A DNA stretch of 64,000 nt from Geobacillus thermoleovorans (GCF_001610955.1 NZ_CP014335.1:1467001-1531000); one strand, 5' to 3'. Shown: positions 35,725-44,820, numbered from the stretch's first letter. Notes: a model not told the origin generated them from the letters alone. Made by a program: numbers and translations.

Positions 35725-35756
35725 GCCACTGCTCGGGAAATGGGGGTGGCTTTTTT
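35725..35756 (+). terminator. Probable terminator after the pbuX remnant
   Basis: GCCAC (35725-35729) pairs with GTGGC (35746-35750), followed by six T; short stem. Confidence 0.45.
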
Positions 35757-35806
35757 ATTGGCGTGTCGATTGGCAGAGAAAATGATAGAAACTGGTGGAG
35801 GGATGA

Positions 35807-35815
35807 TGGTATAAT
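35807..35815 (+). promoter_or_regulatory. Extended -10 promoter of the coiled-coil gene
   Basis: TGGTATAAT (35807-35815), an extended -10 without a good -35, 29 bases before the start codon. Confidence 0.5.
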
Positions 35816-35844
35816 GGAAAGCGAATAGGAAAGGGGGTGAAACA

Positions 35845-36498
35845 ATGGATGAATGGGTGGAGCGCCTTTTCGATGAGCTGCGGCAAATACGGAATCAGAT
35901 GGCGACCAAACAGGATGTTGTGCGGGTGAATGATCGCATCGATCGGCTTGAACAAACGGTGAGCGCGACGAAAGAGGATGTTGCGCGGTTAAATGGACGC
36001 GTCGGGCAACTCGAAGAGACCGTGGCAGCGACGAGAGAAGACGTTGTCCGGATGAATGATCGCATCGGGCGGCTTGAGCAGACCGTGGCAGCGACGAGAG
36101 AAGACGTCGCAGCGCTGGATGAGCGCATCGGGACCATCGAGCGGACGATGGCAACGAAAGAGGATGTCGCAGCGCTGGATGGGCGCATCGGGCAACTCGA
36201 AGAGACCGTGGCGGCTAACAGAGACGACATTGCGGCGCTCGACAGCCGGATTGGGCGCATGGAACAAACGATGGCGACGAAAGAGGACGTTGCCGAATTG
36301 CCGTTTATTCGGCAAGCTGTCGTGGAAACGTTAGAAACGCTCCATGAAATTTCGGCGATGAAACAAACCCTCACAGAAATGCAACAAAAAGTCAATGAAG
36401 TCATTGCCGGACAAGCGCGGCAAGAGCTCGTACTTCAATCCCTCGCTTTGCACTTGCTCGAGCATGAAAGTGAAATCCGCGCGCTAAAAGCGAGATAA
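35845..36498 (+). CDS. Coiled-coil protein with six 20-21-residue repeats
   Basis: 217-residue hydrophilic protein with no signal peptide or membrane segment. Residues 21-150 are six tandem repeats of the pattern EDVxxLxxRIGxLEqTvAatk, alternating 20 and 21 residues. The DNA repeats are strongly conserved (for example GTGGCAGCGACGAGAGAAGA occurs twice). The C-terminal 65 residues form another helical segment ending in HLLEHESEIRALKAR. It is probably a long parallel coiled coil; the function is unknown. Tandem repeats make copy-number variation between strains likely. Start ATG at 35845 after AGGGGGTG. Confidence 0.75.
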   Translation: MDEWVERLFDELRQIRNQMATKQDVVRVNDRIDRLEQTVSATKEDVARLNGRVGQLEETVAATREDVVRMNDRIGRLEQTVAATREDVAALDERIGTIERTMATKEDVAALDGRIGQLEETVAANRDDIAALDSRIGRMEQTMATKEDVAELPFIRQAVVETLETLHEISAMKQTLTEMQQKVNEVIAGQARQELVLQSLALHLLEHESEIRALKAR

Positions 36499-36549
36499 AT
36501 AACGAACCTCTCCTACTTGTACATCCTCGCTGATGATCATGTTCCTTCC

Positions 36550-36582
36550 AAAACAGGCCGGTTTTGTCCGCGCCTGTTTTTT
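36550..36582 (+). terminator. Terminator of the coiled-coil gene
   Basis: AAAACAGGC (36550-36558) pairs with GCCTGTTTT (36572-36580), followed by T. Confidence 0.75.
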
Positions 36583-36739
36583 GATTGCAGCAACTTTTCA
36601 TAACTTTTTTTGGCTGCGAAAACTAGAAATCCATTCGCTGTTCCTGAAAAAACGGGTGTACAAACATATTTTCCATTGCATATAGTTTGGCTTGTTGCGC
36701 ATCCTAATAGAATAAAGAGGAACAGACCGAGGTGTTTGT

Positions 36740-37807
36740 ATGCCGGTTCTTTTATCTGTCGGCACAGCAAGGATGCCGTATACGGCCGCCCAAGACGAGG
36801 TGAAGCAGCATGTCGCCGGGCTGTTCGCCGGTCGAATGGCGCGTGCGGAGCGGCTGCTGCAGGCGTTTGACAACAGCGGCATTCATACGCGCACGTTTGT
36901 CCAACCGCTTGCCTGGTACAGCGCGCCGCGCGGTTTCGGTGAAAAAAATGGGGTGTACATCGACCGTGCCGTCCGCTACAGCGCAGAGGCGGTCAATGAC
37001 TGTTTGCGCAAGGCTTCGTCCGGCCCTGTTTTGCATGAGGAGATCGATGCGCTGTTTTACATCTCAACGACAGGGCTGTCGACGCCGAGCATCGAGGCGC
37101 GGCTGATGAACGTATTGCCGTTCTCCCCTCATGCCGTAAGAGTGCCGATTTGGGGGCTCGGTTGTGCGGGAGGGGCGGCTGGGCTCGCCCGGGCAGCCGA
37201 CTATTGCCGGGCGTTTCCGAATGCCAAGGCGCTTGTGATCGCCGTTGAGTTTTGCAGTTTGACGTTTCAACTCAATGATTGGTCCAAAAGCAATGTGATC
37301 GGTACGTCGCTTTTTTCCGACGGCGTGGCGTGCTTGCTTGTGGCTGGCGACGGAGCGGCGCCGACAGCTGGCGCGCCGCGTGTCATCGCCGCCCGCTCGG
37401 TGCTCATGCCCGGCTCGGAAGACGTGATGGGCTGGGATGTTCGCGACGAAGGTTTGTTTGTCATCTTTTCAAAAGACATTCCGGCGATCGTTCGCTCTTG
37501 GCTGCGCCCGCAAGTCGAGTCGTTTTTGCAGGAACATGGGTTAGGGCTTGGGGATATTCATCATTTCATCGCCCACCCGGGCGGGAGGAAAGTCATTGAA
37601 GCGTACGAGGAGGCGTTCGGATTCGGTCCGGAACAGACAAAAGCCGCTAGAGACGTGCTCGCCCGCTACGGCAACATGTCGTCGGCCACCGTGTATTTTG
37701 TGCTCGAACAGATGATGCGGCAGCCGCTTTCGTCCGGGCACGGCCTGCTTATCGCTCTCGGCCCGGGCTTTAGTGCGGAAATGGTGCTGCTTCAATGGGG
37801 GGGATGA
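36740..37807 (+). CDS. bpsA: Type III polyketide synthase (alkylpyrone synthase, BpsA-like)
   Basis: 355-residue chalcone-synthase-fold enzyme that extends fatty acyl-CoA with malonyl-CoA to alkylpyrones. Catalytic triad: Cys142 in GLGCAGGAAG, His in FIAHPGGRKV and Asn in YGNMSSATV. Start ATG at 36740 after GAGGTGTTTGT. It overlaps the methyltransferase gene by four bases, the same pairing as B. subtilis bpsA-bpsB (ypbP-ypbQ), so O-methylated alkylpyrones are the expected products. Confidence 0.9.
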   Translation: MPVLLSVGTARMPYTAAQDEVKQHVAGLFAGRMARAERLLQAFDNSGIHTRTFVQPLAWYSAPRGFGEKNGVYIDRAVRYSAEAVNDCLRKASSGPVLHEEIDALFYISTTGLSTPSIEARLMNVLPFSPHAVRVPIWGLGCAGGAAGLARAADYCRAFPNAKALVIAVEFCSLTFQLNDWSKSNVIGTSLFSDGVACLLVAGDGAAPTAGAPRVIAARSVLMPGSEDVMGWDVRDEGLFVIFSKDIPAIVRSWLRPQVESFLQEHGLGLGDIHHFIAHPGGRKVIEAYEEAFGFGPEQTKAARDVLARYGNMSSATVYFVLEQMMRQPLSSGHGLLIALGPGFSAEMVLLQWGG

Positions 37808-38427
37808 TCGTGCGGTTTTGGTTCGTGTTTTTGGCGGTTGCCGGCATGCGCGTCATTGAGCTTCGGCTTGCAAAACGGAACGAACAGTATGTGAAAGCGC
37901 TCGGGGCGCGGGAGTTCGGCGCTCGCCATTACCCGTTGATCGTATTGATGCATGTCGGTTTCTTTTTGTCGTTGGCTGTTGAGGCGCTTCGAAAGGGCGC
38001 GCGCCCGTCGCGCCGCTGGCCGCTTTTGTTTCCGCTTTTTCTTGTCGTGCAAGGGCTGCGCGTATGGACAATTGGGTCGCTCGGCCGTTTTTGGAATACG
38101 AAAATTTTGATCGTACCAAACGGCCAAGTAGTGAAAAAAGGGCCGTACCGATGGCTTCGCCACCCGAACTATGTGGTTGTCGCCTTAGAGATTGCGCTGT
38201 TGCCGCTTTTGTTTCAAGCGCCGATCACCGCGCTTGTCTTTTCGCTTTTGAACGCATTTTTGCTGTCGATTCGCATCGCGGTTGAGGAAAGAGCGCTGGC
38301 GGCGCTCACCGACTACCGGGAGGCGTTTCGGGAGCGGCCGCGTTTTTTGCCCCGGTTAAGGGGGGAGGCTGCCATCCGCAAGATGCGGCAAGCTGAAAGC
38401 AGCGGACAAATAAAAAACAGCCCTTGA
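37804..38427 (+). CDS. bpsB: Isoprenylcysteine methyltransferase-like alkylpyrone methylase (BpsB-like)
   Basis: 207-residue integral membrane O-methyltransferase (ICMT fold). Family features: four or five hydrophobic helices, VKKGPYRWLRHPNY with the SAM-binding HPNY, and RIAVEERALAAL near the C-terminus. It methylates the alkylpyrones made by BpsA. The ATG at 37804 forms an ATGA overlap with bpsA; a GTG at 37810 is better spaced from the GGGGGGG ribosome site. Confidence 0.88.
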   Translation: MIVRFWFVFLAVAGMRVIELRLAKRNEQYVKALGAREFGARHYPLIVLMHVGFFLSLAVEALRKGARPSRRWPLLFPLFLVVQGLRVWTIGSLGRFWNTKILIVPNGQVVKKGPYRWLRHPNYVVVALEIALLPLLFQAPITALVFSLLNAFLLSIRIAVEERALAALTDYREAFRERPRFLPRLRGEAAIRKMRQAESSGQIKNSP

Positions 38428-38498
38428 GCCGTCTATAATGGCATCTGTTCGCCGTTCGCCTGCGGGCGGCGGCAGGGCGTTGCCTCTTTCTCTATGTC

Positions 38499-38530
38499 AT
38501 CCTGTCGGGTTACGGCAGGATTTTTCTTTT
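38499..38530 (+). terminator. Terminator after bpsAB
   Basis: ATCCTG (38499-38504) pairs with CAGGAT (38516-38521), followed by a T-rich tract to 38534. Confidence 0.6.
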
Positions 38531-38536
38531 TTTCTA

Positions 38537-38565
38537 TTGGGAAACGGGGCGAAATGCAGTAAAAT
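38537..38565 (+). promoter_or_regulatory. Promoter of dynA
   Basis: TTGGGA (38537-38542), 17-base spacer, TAAAAT (38560-38565), 41 bases before the dynA start. Confidence 0.5.
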
Positions 38566-38605
38566 GAATGTAAATGACATTGAGGGAGACAAAGGGGTTT
38601 TGGTC

Positions 38606-41600
38606 ATGGGGCATATTGCGATTGAGCGGCCGTCATTGCGGCTGTGGCTTTCGAAAATGATCGACATGCACGATCAGCTTCAGTCCGCGGATGACCAGGA
38701 GCATGCGGACAAAGTGAAGCAGCTCATCGAAAAAGCGGCATCCGGTGAGCTCATTGTCGCGTTTTGCGGTCATTTTTCCGCCGGCAAATCGAGTTTGATC
38801 AACGCGTTGCTCGGCGAGCCGATGCTGCCGTCCAGCCCGATTCCGACGAGCGCCAATCTCGTCAAAGTGAAAGCCGGTCCGGACTATGTGCGCGTCTTTT
38901 TCCACCGCGATGAGCCGGTCGAGTATGAACCGCCGTACGACCCGGACTTGATTCGCGCCCAATGCCGGGACGGGGAGACGATCGAATGGATTGAAATCAG
39001 CCGAACGACGGACGCCATCCCGCCGGGGGTCGCGATCCTCGATACGCCGGGCATCGATTCGACCGATGACGCCCACCGGCTGGCGACGGAGTCAGCGCTT
39101 CATTTGGCGGATGTCGTCTTTTACGTCATGGATTATAACCATGTGCAGGCGGAATTAAACTTCCAATTTACAAAACAATTAACAGATGAAGGAAAGACCG
39201 TTTATTTGATCATCAACCAAATCGATAAACATCGCGACGACGAGCTGCCGTTCGCTGAATTTCGCGCCTCGGCCGCCGAGGCGTTCCGGCGTTGGGGAGT
39301 TGAGGCGGCCCGTTTGTTTTTCTTGTCGCTGAAAGACCCGTCACATCCGCACAACGAATGGCATGAGCTTGTCGCTTGTTTGCGCCGGTTGTTTGCCGAC
39401 AAGGAGGAATGGCTCGTCCGCGGCGCCGAGTCGGCGTTAAAACGGATCGCGGACGGCCATCTTGAGCATCTCCGCGCGCGGCACGAGCTGCTTGAGCAAA
39501 CGATTGAGACGCGCCTCGAGGCGCTTGGCGGCGCCGATGACGAGGCGGCGGCCATCGCGGAGCTCGATCGCCTTGAGGCGGAGCTTGCCGATTGGCAAAC
39601 AGCGCCGTCGCGGGCGGAGGAGGCGTTCCGTTCGGAGCTTGAGCGCGTGCTGCAAAACGCGTACGTGATGCCGTTTGAGACGAGGGAGCGGGCTGAGGCG
39701 TACTTGCAGGCGATGCAGCCGAATTTCAAAGTGGGCTTGTTGTTCGCGAAGACAAAAACGGAGCAAGAGCGCAAGCGGCGGCTTGAGGCGTTTTATGAAA
39801 GCGTCAAAGCGCAAGCGGCGGCGCAGATCGAATGGCACGTCCGCCAGCTCCTTGTTCAGTTTGGGAAAGAATGGCATGCTGATGACGATTGGTTCAGCGA
39901 GTGCCAGCAATGGACGGCGGAGTGGGATGAGACGATGCTTGCCGGCCTCGTCAAACAAGGGGCGGAATCAAGCGGCGCCGCGCTATTAAATTATACGGAT
40001 GAGGTGGCGGCGGCGCTGAAAAAACGCTACCGTGACTCGGCGCTCGCCTTGTTTGCCGAACTGAAGGAACAAATCGCCAAACGGGCGGCCGCCCAAACAG
40101 AAACATTGAACGGACAGCTTTCGGCGGCGCGCGAAAAAGTGGAGCTCGCCGCCCGCCTCGCCCGCCTCAGAGCCGAGCGGGACGAGCGCCGGCGTGCGTT
40201 CGAGCAGCTGATCGCTGCTCCATGCGAGTCTGCATCGCTTGATGAAAACCGTCTCGCCGCGTTGACGGCGCCGCCGGTCTTCCGGAAAGCGCGTCATGCC
40301 GAGACGGCAAAACCGCAAGCAGCATCCAAGCCAGCGGAAACAAGCCATCTTTCCGTCAAAGAGCAAGCGCTCGGTCAGGAAGCGGCCGGCCTCGGAGTGA
40401 GCGAAAGAGCGGACGAAGCTCGGACGCTTTCAAGCGGCAGAAAACAGCGGAGCGAAGAGGCGGCCGAGCGGCTTGAGGAGGCGGCGGCTTGGCTTGAACG
40501 GTCCGAACTGCTTGGCCGCTTCGCTGGACCATTGCGCGACAAGGCGCGTCGGCTTCGCGAGCGATCGTTTACCGTCGCCTTGTTTGGCGCCTTCAGCGCC
40601 GGCAAATCGTCGCTGGCGAACGCCTTGCTCGGCGCCCCGCTTCTGCCATCGTCGCCCAACCCGACAACCGCCGCCATCAGCAAAATCGCCCCGCCCGATC
40701 ACAAGCACCCGCACGGCACGGCGGTGGTCAAGGTAAAAAGCGAACTGCAAATTTGGGCGGATGTGCAATCGTCGCTTCGGCAGTGCGGCCATGAGGCGGA
40801 TACATGGGATGAAGCGCTCCGCCTTTGCGCCCGCCTGGCCGAATCGGGAGCCGAACATCCGGCGCAAAAGCCGCATGTGGCTTTTTTGGCAGCTGCCGCG
40901 GCCGGCTATGAGCGGATGAACGGTCGATTCGGGGAGATCGTCTCCATCGGTTGGGAAGAACTCGAGACGTATGTCGCTGACGAAGCGGTGTCATGTTTCT
41001 TAGATGAGGTCGTGTTGTACGCCGACTGTCCGCTCACCTGCCAAGGGGTGACGCTTGTCGATACCCCGGGGGTGGATTCACTTAACGCCCGCCATACGGG
41101 AGTGGCGTTTCATTACATGAAGCATGCTGATGCGTTGTTGTTTGTGACGTATTACAACCATGCGTTCTCGAAAGCAGACCGCGAGTTTTTGCTTCAGCTT
41201 GGGCGCGTGAAAGACACGTTTGCGCTTGATAAAATGTTTTTCGTCATCAATGCGGCTGATTTGGCCCAGTCGAAAGAGGAGCTTGAGGCCGTCATTTCCT
41301 ATATGAACGGAGAGCTCGCCCGCTTCGGCATCCGCTTCCCGCGCCTTTATGCGCTCTCAAGCCGCTTGGCGCTGGCGGAAAAAACGGGGGCCGAGCCCGG
41401 TCCGCGCGGCGTCTTGGCGGACTCCGGCTTGTCTGCCTTTGAAACCGACTTCTTCCGCTTCTTAACGGAAGAACTGGCGGAAGTCGCCGTCGAGAGCGCA
41501 TATGCCGAGCTTGAGCGGGCGCGGCGGGCGGCAGAGGAATTCGCGCGCGCCGCTGGGCAAAGCGAAGCGGAAAAAGCGGAGAAACGGCAGGCGCTTGAGG

Positions 41601-42355
41601 CGGTGAAAACGAAGATGCACGCCGTGCTTGCTGGCATTGATGATGCCTACGGCCGGCAGGCGCTTCGCCAGGAAGTCGACGAATTGCTCTATTACGTCAA
41701 GCAGCGCGTCTTTTTCCGCCTCAACGATGTGTTTAAGGAGGCGTTCAACCCGGCGGTGCTCCGCGACGACCAAGGCCCGGCGCGTCGGGCGCTTGAGCGT
41801 TGCCTCGACGAGTTGCTCGCATCGGTTGGCTTTGATTTGGCCCAAGAGTTGCGGGCGACGAGCTTGCGTGTTGAGTCGTTTTTGCACAAGCAGCTGGCCG
41901 AGCAGTTCTCGCGCCTATTCCATGAGCTTCGTCGTTTCGATGATGCGCTCGCGCTCACGCCGCCTGAGCCGTTTGCCTTTTCGGCGCCGGAGTTTGCCAA
42001 CGCCCTTGGGGATGTAGACCGGGTGCGGTTTACCAAGGCGCTTTCGCTGTATAAAAACGCCAAATCGTTTTTTGAGCGCGACGAAAAGCGGCGGATGAAA
42101 GAGGAAATTGAGGCGGCGCTTGTCGAGCCGATCGACGCCTATTTGGCTGAGCAAAAAGAGCGGCTTGTGGCGACGTACGCAGAACAATACAAGGCTGCCG
42201 TCGCCTCACTTTCGGCCGCTCTCGCGGAACAAGTCGACAGCTATATGGAGGGCTTGCTTGCCGCGCTCGCCGAAGCGGCGGATCATGAGGCGCTCGCCCG
42301 CATCGAAGCGGCGCTTCGCGGCCTTCTTTCGGGCCGCGTCGGGGAGGCGCGTTGA
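38606..42355 (+). CDS. dynA: Bacterial dynamin-like protein with two GTPase units (DynA/YpbR)
   Basis: 1249-residue fusion of two dynamin-like halves, the plan of B. subtilis DynA, which fuses membranes and protects them from phage or pore damage. Half 1: P-loop FCGHFSAGKSSL (residues 53-64), LDTPGIDSTDD, and NQIDKHR. Half 2: P-loop FGAFSAGKSSLANAL near residue 660, VDTPGVDSLN, and a VINAADL-type G4. Each half is followed by long helical stalks. A low-complexity linker (about residues 555-625) rich in Ala, Glu and Lys separates them. The start ATG at 38606 follows AAAGGGG; 56 codons of open frame upstream have no support. The next two genes are translationally coupled. Confidence 0.92.
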   Translation: MGHIAIERPSLRLWLSKMIDMHDQLQSADDQEHADKVKQLIEKAASGELIVAFCGHFSAGKSSLINALLGEPMLPSSPIPTSANLVKVKAGPDYVRVFFHRDEPVEYEPPYDPDLIRAQCRDGETIEWIEISRTTDAIPPGVAILDTPGIDSTDDAHRLATESALHLADVVFYVMDYNHVQAELNFQFTKQLTDEGKTVYLIINQIDKHRDDELPFAEFRASAAEAFRRWGVEAARLFFLSLKDPSHPHNEWHELVACLRRLFADKEEWLVRGAESALKRIADGHLEHLRARHELLEQTIETRLEALGGADDEAAAIAELDRLEAELADWQTAPSRAEEAFRSELERVLQNAYVMPFETRERAEAYLQAMQPNFKVGLLFAKTKTEQERKRRLEAFYESVKAQAAAQIEWHVRQLLVQFGKEWHADDDWFSECQQWTAEWDETMLAGLVKQGAESSGAALLNYTDEVAAALKKRYRDSALALFAELKEQIAKRAAAQTETLNGQLSAAREKVELAARLARLRAERDERRRAFEQLIAAPCESASLDENRLAALTAPPVFRKARHAETAKPQAASKPAETSHLSVKEQALGQEAAGLGVSERADEARTLSSGRKQRSEEAAERLEEAAAWLERSELLGRFAGPLRDKARRLRERSFTVALFGAFSAGKSSLANALLGAPLLPSSPNPTTAAISKIAPPDHKHPHGTAVVKVKSELQIWADVQSSLRQCGHEADTWDEALRLCARLAESGAEHPAQKPHVAFLAAAAAGYERMNGRFGEIVSIGWEELETYVADEAVSCFLDEVVLYADCPLTCQGVTLVDTPGVDSLNARHTGVAFHYMKHADALLFVTYYNHAFSKADREFLLQLGRVKDTFALDKMFFVINAADLAQSKEELEAVISYMNGELARFGIRFPRLYALSSRLALAEKTGAEPGPRGVLADSGLSAFETDFFRFLTEELAEVAVESAYAELERARRAAEEFARAAGQSEAEKAEKRQALEAVKTKMHAVLAGIDDAYGRQALRQEVDELLYYVKQRVFFRLNDVFKEAFNPAVLRDDQGPARRALERCLDELLASVGFDLAQELRATSLRVESFLHKQLAEQFSRLFHELRRFDDALALTPPEPFAFSAPEFANALGDVDRVRFTKALSLYKNAKSFFERDEKRRMKEEIEAALVEPIDAYLAEQKERLVATYAEQYKAAVASLSAALAEQVDSYMEGLLAALAEAADHEALARIEAALRGLLSGRVGEAR

Positions 42356-42543
42356 TGAACCGGTTTCACGCTTGCGCTACATGCATCCACTACCGTATAG
42401 AAAAGCGAGCCGACGGGCTGTACACGTATTGCCGCCGGCTCGGCTATGCGACGAAACCGAACTATCGGTTCAACTGTTGGACGCCGAAACCGAACGTCCG
42501 GCGTTTGATGGAAAAAGAAGCAGGAAAGGACGAGGACCATTGA
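42355..42543 (+). CDS. Small four-cysteine protein coupled to dynA
   Basis: 62-residue protein with CATCIHY, YCRRLG and NCWTPKP, which could bind zinc. Its ATG overlaps the dynA stop by one base and is preceded by GGGGAGG; its stop overlaps the next start. The coupling suggests a role linked to DynA; no family is recognised. Confidence 0.7.
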   Translation: MNRFHACATCIHYRIEKRADGLYTYCRRLGYATKPNYRFNCWTPKPNVRRLMEKEAGKDEDH

Positions 42544-42815
42544 GCGAAGTGCATCACGCGATCACTGCCCATGTGCAAAAACAGCATACCATCTTGAAGC
42601 AATTTGCTATGCTCGACGCCGAGCGCGAGCGGCTCATCGACGAAGCGGTCGAGCGGTGCCGCCGCGGCGAGTCGTTTACGGTTGATGGGATCAATGAAGT
42701 GACGAAGCGGATGAACGAACTGGCCAAAAGCGGCCTCGTGCCGGCGCGCCGGTGCGTGACGCCGGAGATGGTGCGCGAGTACGTGAGCCGGCTTGAAAGG
42801 AAAGAGCGATCGTGA
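42540..42815 (+). CDS. ypbS: DUF2533 protein (YpbS-like)
   Basis: 91-residue helical protein starting SEVHHAITAHVQKQH with a basic C-terminal half, YpbS/DUF2533 type, function unknown. The TTG at 42540 was chosen because it is four bases after GAGG and overlaps the previous stop. In B. subtilis ypbS also follows the dynamin gene ypbR. Confidence 0.75.
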   Translation: MSEVHHAITAHVQKQHTILKQFAMLDAERERLIDEAVERCRRGESFTVDGINEVTKRMNELAKSGLVPARRCVTPEMVREYVSRLERKERS

Positions 42816-42935
42816 CGATGGCGAGCGCTGGTTGAGCGTGTCGGCGCCGCCGGCGTCCTGTTGATGATTGGCTGCTTTCCGTTCCGATCAAGAAACAACG
42901 TTTGGCGTCAGCAAAAACAAAGAGGGGGAGGACAT

Positions 42936-43784
42936 ATGGCGTCGCTTGTTTCCCATGAATGGCTCCTTCGCCATTTGCACGACGAAAACACGCGCATTCT
43001 TGATTGTCGGTTTTGGCTTGGCGATCCTGCGAAAGGAGCGGCCGTTTACCAGGAAGATCATATTCCTGGTGCCGTGTATATGGACTTGGAACGCGACTTG
43101 TCGGGCCCAGTCGGAGAGCACGGCGGCCGCCACCCGCTCCCGTCGGCCGAGCAAGCGGCGGACGTGTTTGGCCGGGTCGGCATCGATGAAACGGTGACCG
43201 TTGTCGCTTACGACGACCAAGACGGGGCGATGGCGGCGCGTTGCTGGTGGCTGCTTCGCTATTTCGGCCATGCCCACGTATACGTATTGGACGGCAATTA
43301 TAGTGAATGGAAGAAGAAAGGGCATCCGGTGACGAACGTCGTCCCTGCTGTGGCGTCCCGCCCGTTTCGGCCGCGTCCGGATCGGTCATGGCTGGCGACG
43401 GTTGAGGATGTGCGCGCCGCCGTCCGCGATCGCTCGGTTGTGCTCATTGATTCGCGTGAATGGAAGCGATATGCCGGCCTGGAAGAACCGATCGACCGCC
43501 GAGCCGGCCGCATCCCAGGAGCGGTGCACCGGTTTTGGAAAGACGGAATGACGGAAGGCGGCTACTGGAAAAGCGCTGTCGAGCAGGCGGCTCGGTTTGC
43601 CGATTTTGACCGTGGGCAGCCGTTGATCGTTTACTGTGGTTCCGGCGTCACCGCCTGCCCGAACGTGTTGGCGCTCCACGAAGCTGGTTATCACAACGTT
43701 CGGCTGTACGTCGGCAGTTTCAGCGACTGGATTTCCTATCCGGACCACCCGATTGAAACGGGTGACCCGTCATCCGATGCTTAG
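42936..43784 (+). CDS. Sulfurtransferase (3-mercaptopyruvate/thiosulfate, SseA-like)
   Basis: 282-residue protein with two rhodanese domains. The first (residues 10-130) is inactive-type; the second carries the active-site loop VYCGSGVTAC. CGSGVT is the signature of 3-mercaptopyruvate sulfurtransferases, whereas thiosulfate enzymes usually have CRxGxR. So mercaptopyruvate is the more likely donor. Start ATG at 42936 after AGGGGGAGG. The 249 bases that follow hold no gene. Confidence 0.85.
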   Translation: MASLVSHEWLLRHLHDENTRILDCRFWLGDPAKGAAVYQEDHIPGAVYMDLERDLSGPVGEHGGRHPLPSAEQAADVFGRVGIDETVTVVAYDDQDGAMAARCWWLLRYFGHAHVYVLDGNYSEWKKKGHPVTNVVPAVASRPFRPRPDRSWLATVEDVRAAVRDRSVVLIDSREWKRYAGLEEPIDRRAGRIPGAVHRFWKDGMTEGGYWKSAVEQAARFADFDRGQPLIVYCGSGVTACPNVLALHEAGYHNVRLYVGSFSDWISYPDHPIETGDPSSDA

Positions 43785-43969
43785 TTTTCTCCGATTCGGG
43801 CTGAAACATCATTCGACGCCTCGGTGTTGTCGGATGGAACCGTTGTTTTCTTTTCGTTTTCTTTTTTCGGTCCGCATGAGGTCGAAGCGTTGTTGATTTT
43901 CAACGATTTTCACCTAGTGTTTGTTTCGCTTTTCTTCCATTGTTTCGGCCGCCGGTTGAAGCCGCTGTA

Positions 43970-44000
43970 TGCATAGTTTTTTGGCCGCCGGCGGATACTA
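43970..44000 (+). promoter_or_regulatory. Possible forespore (sigma-G/F) promoter
   Basis: GCATA (43970-43974), 19-base spacer, GATACTA (43994-44000), close to the sigma-G pattern GHATR-N18-CATNHTA. It precedes a small basic protein by 33 bases. The neighbouring sspN has a similar GCATA-N17-CAGACTA. Confidence 0.35.
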
Positions 44001-44033
44001 TAGGTGAACCGACGGAAGCAGAGGAGGAGACGC

Positions 44034-44186
44034 ATGGGCCGGACAAAACTTGGCAATGCCAATGCCCAACGAAACAACAACGCGAAGAAGAAAAACGGCT
44101 TTAACGAATGGAGGAGCGAATTCGCTTCGTACGCAGAAGTCGAAGCGGAGAAAATGAAAAACGATCATAAAAACATCCGATCATGA
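44034..44186 (+). CDS. Small basic protein, probably spore-associated
   Basis: 50-residue hydrophilic protein beginning MGRTKLGNANAQRNNNAKKK, rich in Asn, Lys and Arg. The composition resembles minor small acid-soluble spore proteins, but I cannot assign it to a named Ssp family. A forespore-type promoter and the nearby sspN-tlp pair support a spore role. Start ATG at 44034 after GAGGAGGAG; a terminator follows at once. Confidence 0.65.
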   Translation: MGRTKLGNANAQRNNNAKKKNGFNEWRSEFASYAEVEAEKMKNDHKNIRS

Positions 44187-44187
44187 T

Positions 44188-44209
44188 GAGGGCGCGCCCC
44201 TCGTTTTTT
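44188..44209 (+). terminator. Terminator of the small basic protein gene
   Basis: GAGGGCGCGCCCCTC (44188-44202) folds on itself, followed by GTTTTTT. Confidence 0.75.
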
Positions 44210-44298
44210 CGTTTTAAGCACGATGGTTGGCAAATGGCAAACGTATGTGCTATAATCGTGGACAGAGCGGCGGGAGGCGCCGGTAGGGAGGGGACAAC

Positions 44299-44820
44299 GT
44301 GCGGAAATGGCTAGTCGTTCTTTTGTTCTTGGCTGTCGCCGGCTATGGCCTTTGGAATGTGATGGCGGCTGACAAACCGAATGAAGCAAACGGAGCCGGT
44401 CCGGAAGTGGATCAGACGGCTCCCGACTTGACCTTGCCGGCGCTTGGGGGCCAGTCGGTTAAGTTGTCGGCGCTGCGCGGCAAAGCGGTCGTCCTCAACT
44501 TTTGGACGTCGTGGTGCCCGCCATGCAAAAAGGAAATGCCGGAGCTTGCCAAGTTTTACGAGCGGCATGGCCGCGAAGTTGCGCTCCTTGCCGTTCATTT
44601 GACGACGCAAGATACGTTGGACAACGCTGAGCGGTTTGCGAAAGCGAACAGGCTCGTGTTTCCAGTCGGCCTCGATGTGCGCGGCGAAGCGCTTCGTCAA
44701 TATCGAATCCAAACGATTCCAACGACGTATATTATCGATCCAAACGGCGTCATTCGGCGAAAAATTGTCGGCCCGGTGACGGCGAAGCGGCTCGAGCAGG
44801 AAACAGCGCTTTTTCGTTGA
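44299..44820 (+). CDS. Membrane-anchored thioredoxin-like protein (YneN/ResA-type)
   Basis: 173-residue thiol-disulfide oxidoreductase facing the outside. N-terminal anchor helix (residues 3-20), then the TlpA/ResA-type domain with active site Cys73-x-x-Cys76 in TSWCPPCKKEMP and a cis-Pro loop in IQTIPTTYIID. It would reduce disulfides in cytochrome c or spore proteins. Start GTG at 44299 after GGGAGGGG. It precedes the sspN-tlp pair as yneN does in B. subtilis. Confidence 0.85.
   Translation: MRKWLVVLLFLAVAGYGLWNVMAADKPNEANGAGPEVDQTAPDLTLPALGGQSVKLSALRGKAVVLNFWTSWCPPCKKEMPELAKFYERHGREVALLAVHLTTQDTLDNAERFAKANRLVFPVGLDVRGEALRQYRIQTIPTTYIIDPNGVIRRKIVGPVTAKRLEQETALFR

Noticed and set aside
42861..42935. 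Upstream extension of the sulfurtransferase frame
   Set aside because: The extension has no ribosome site, while GGGGGAGG lies six bases before the chosen ATG at 42936.
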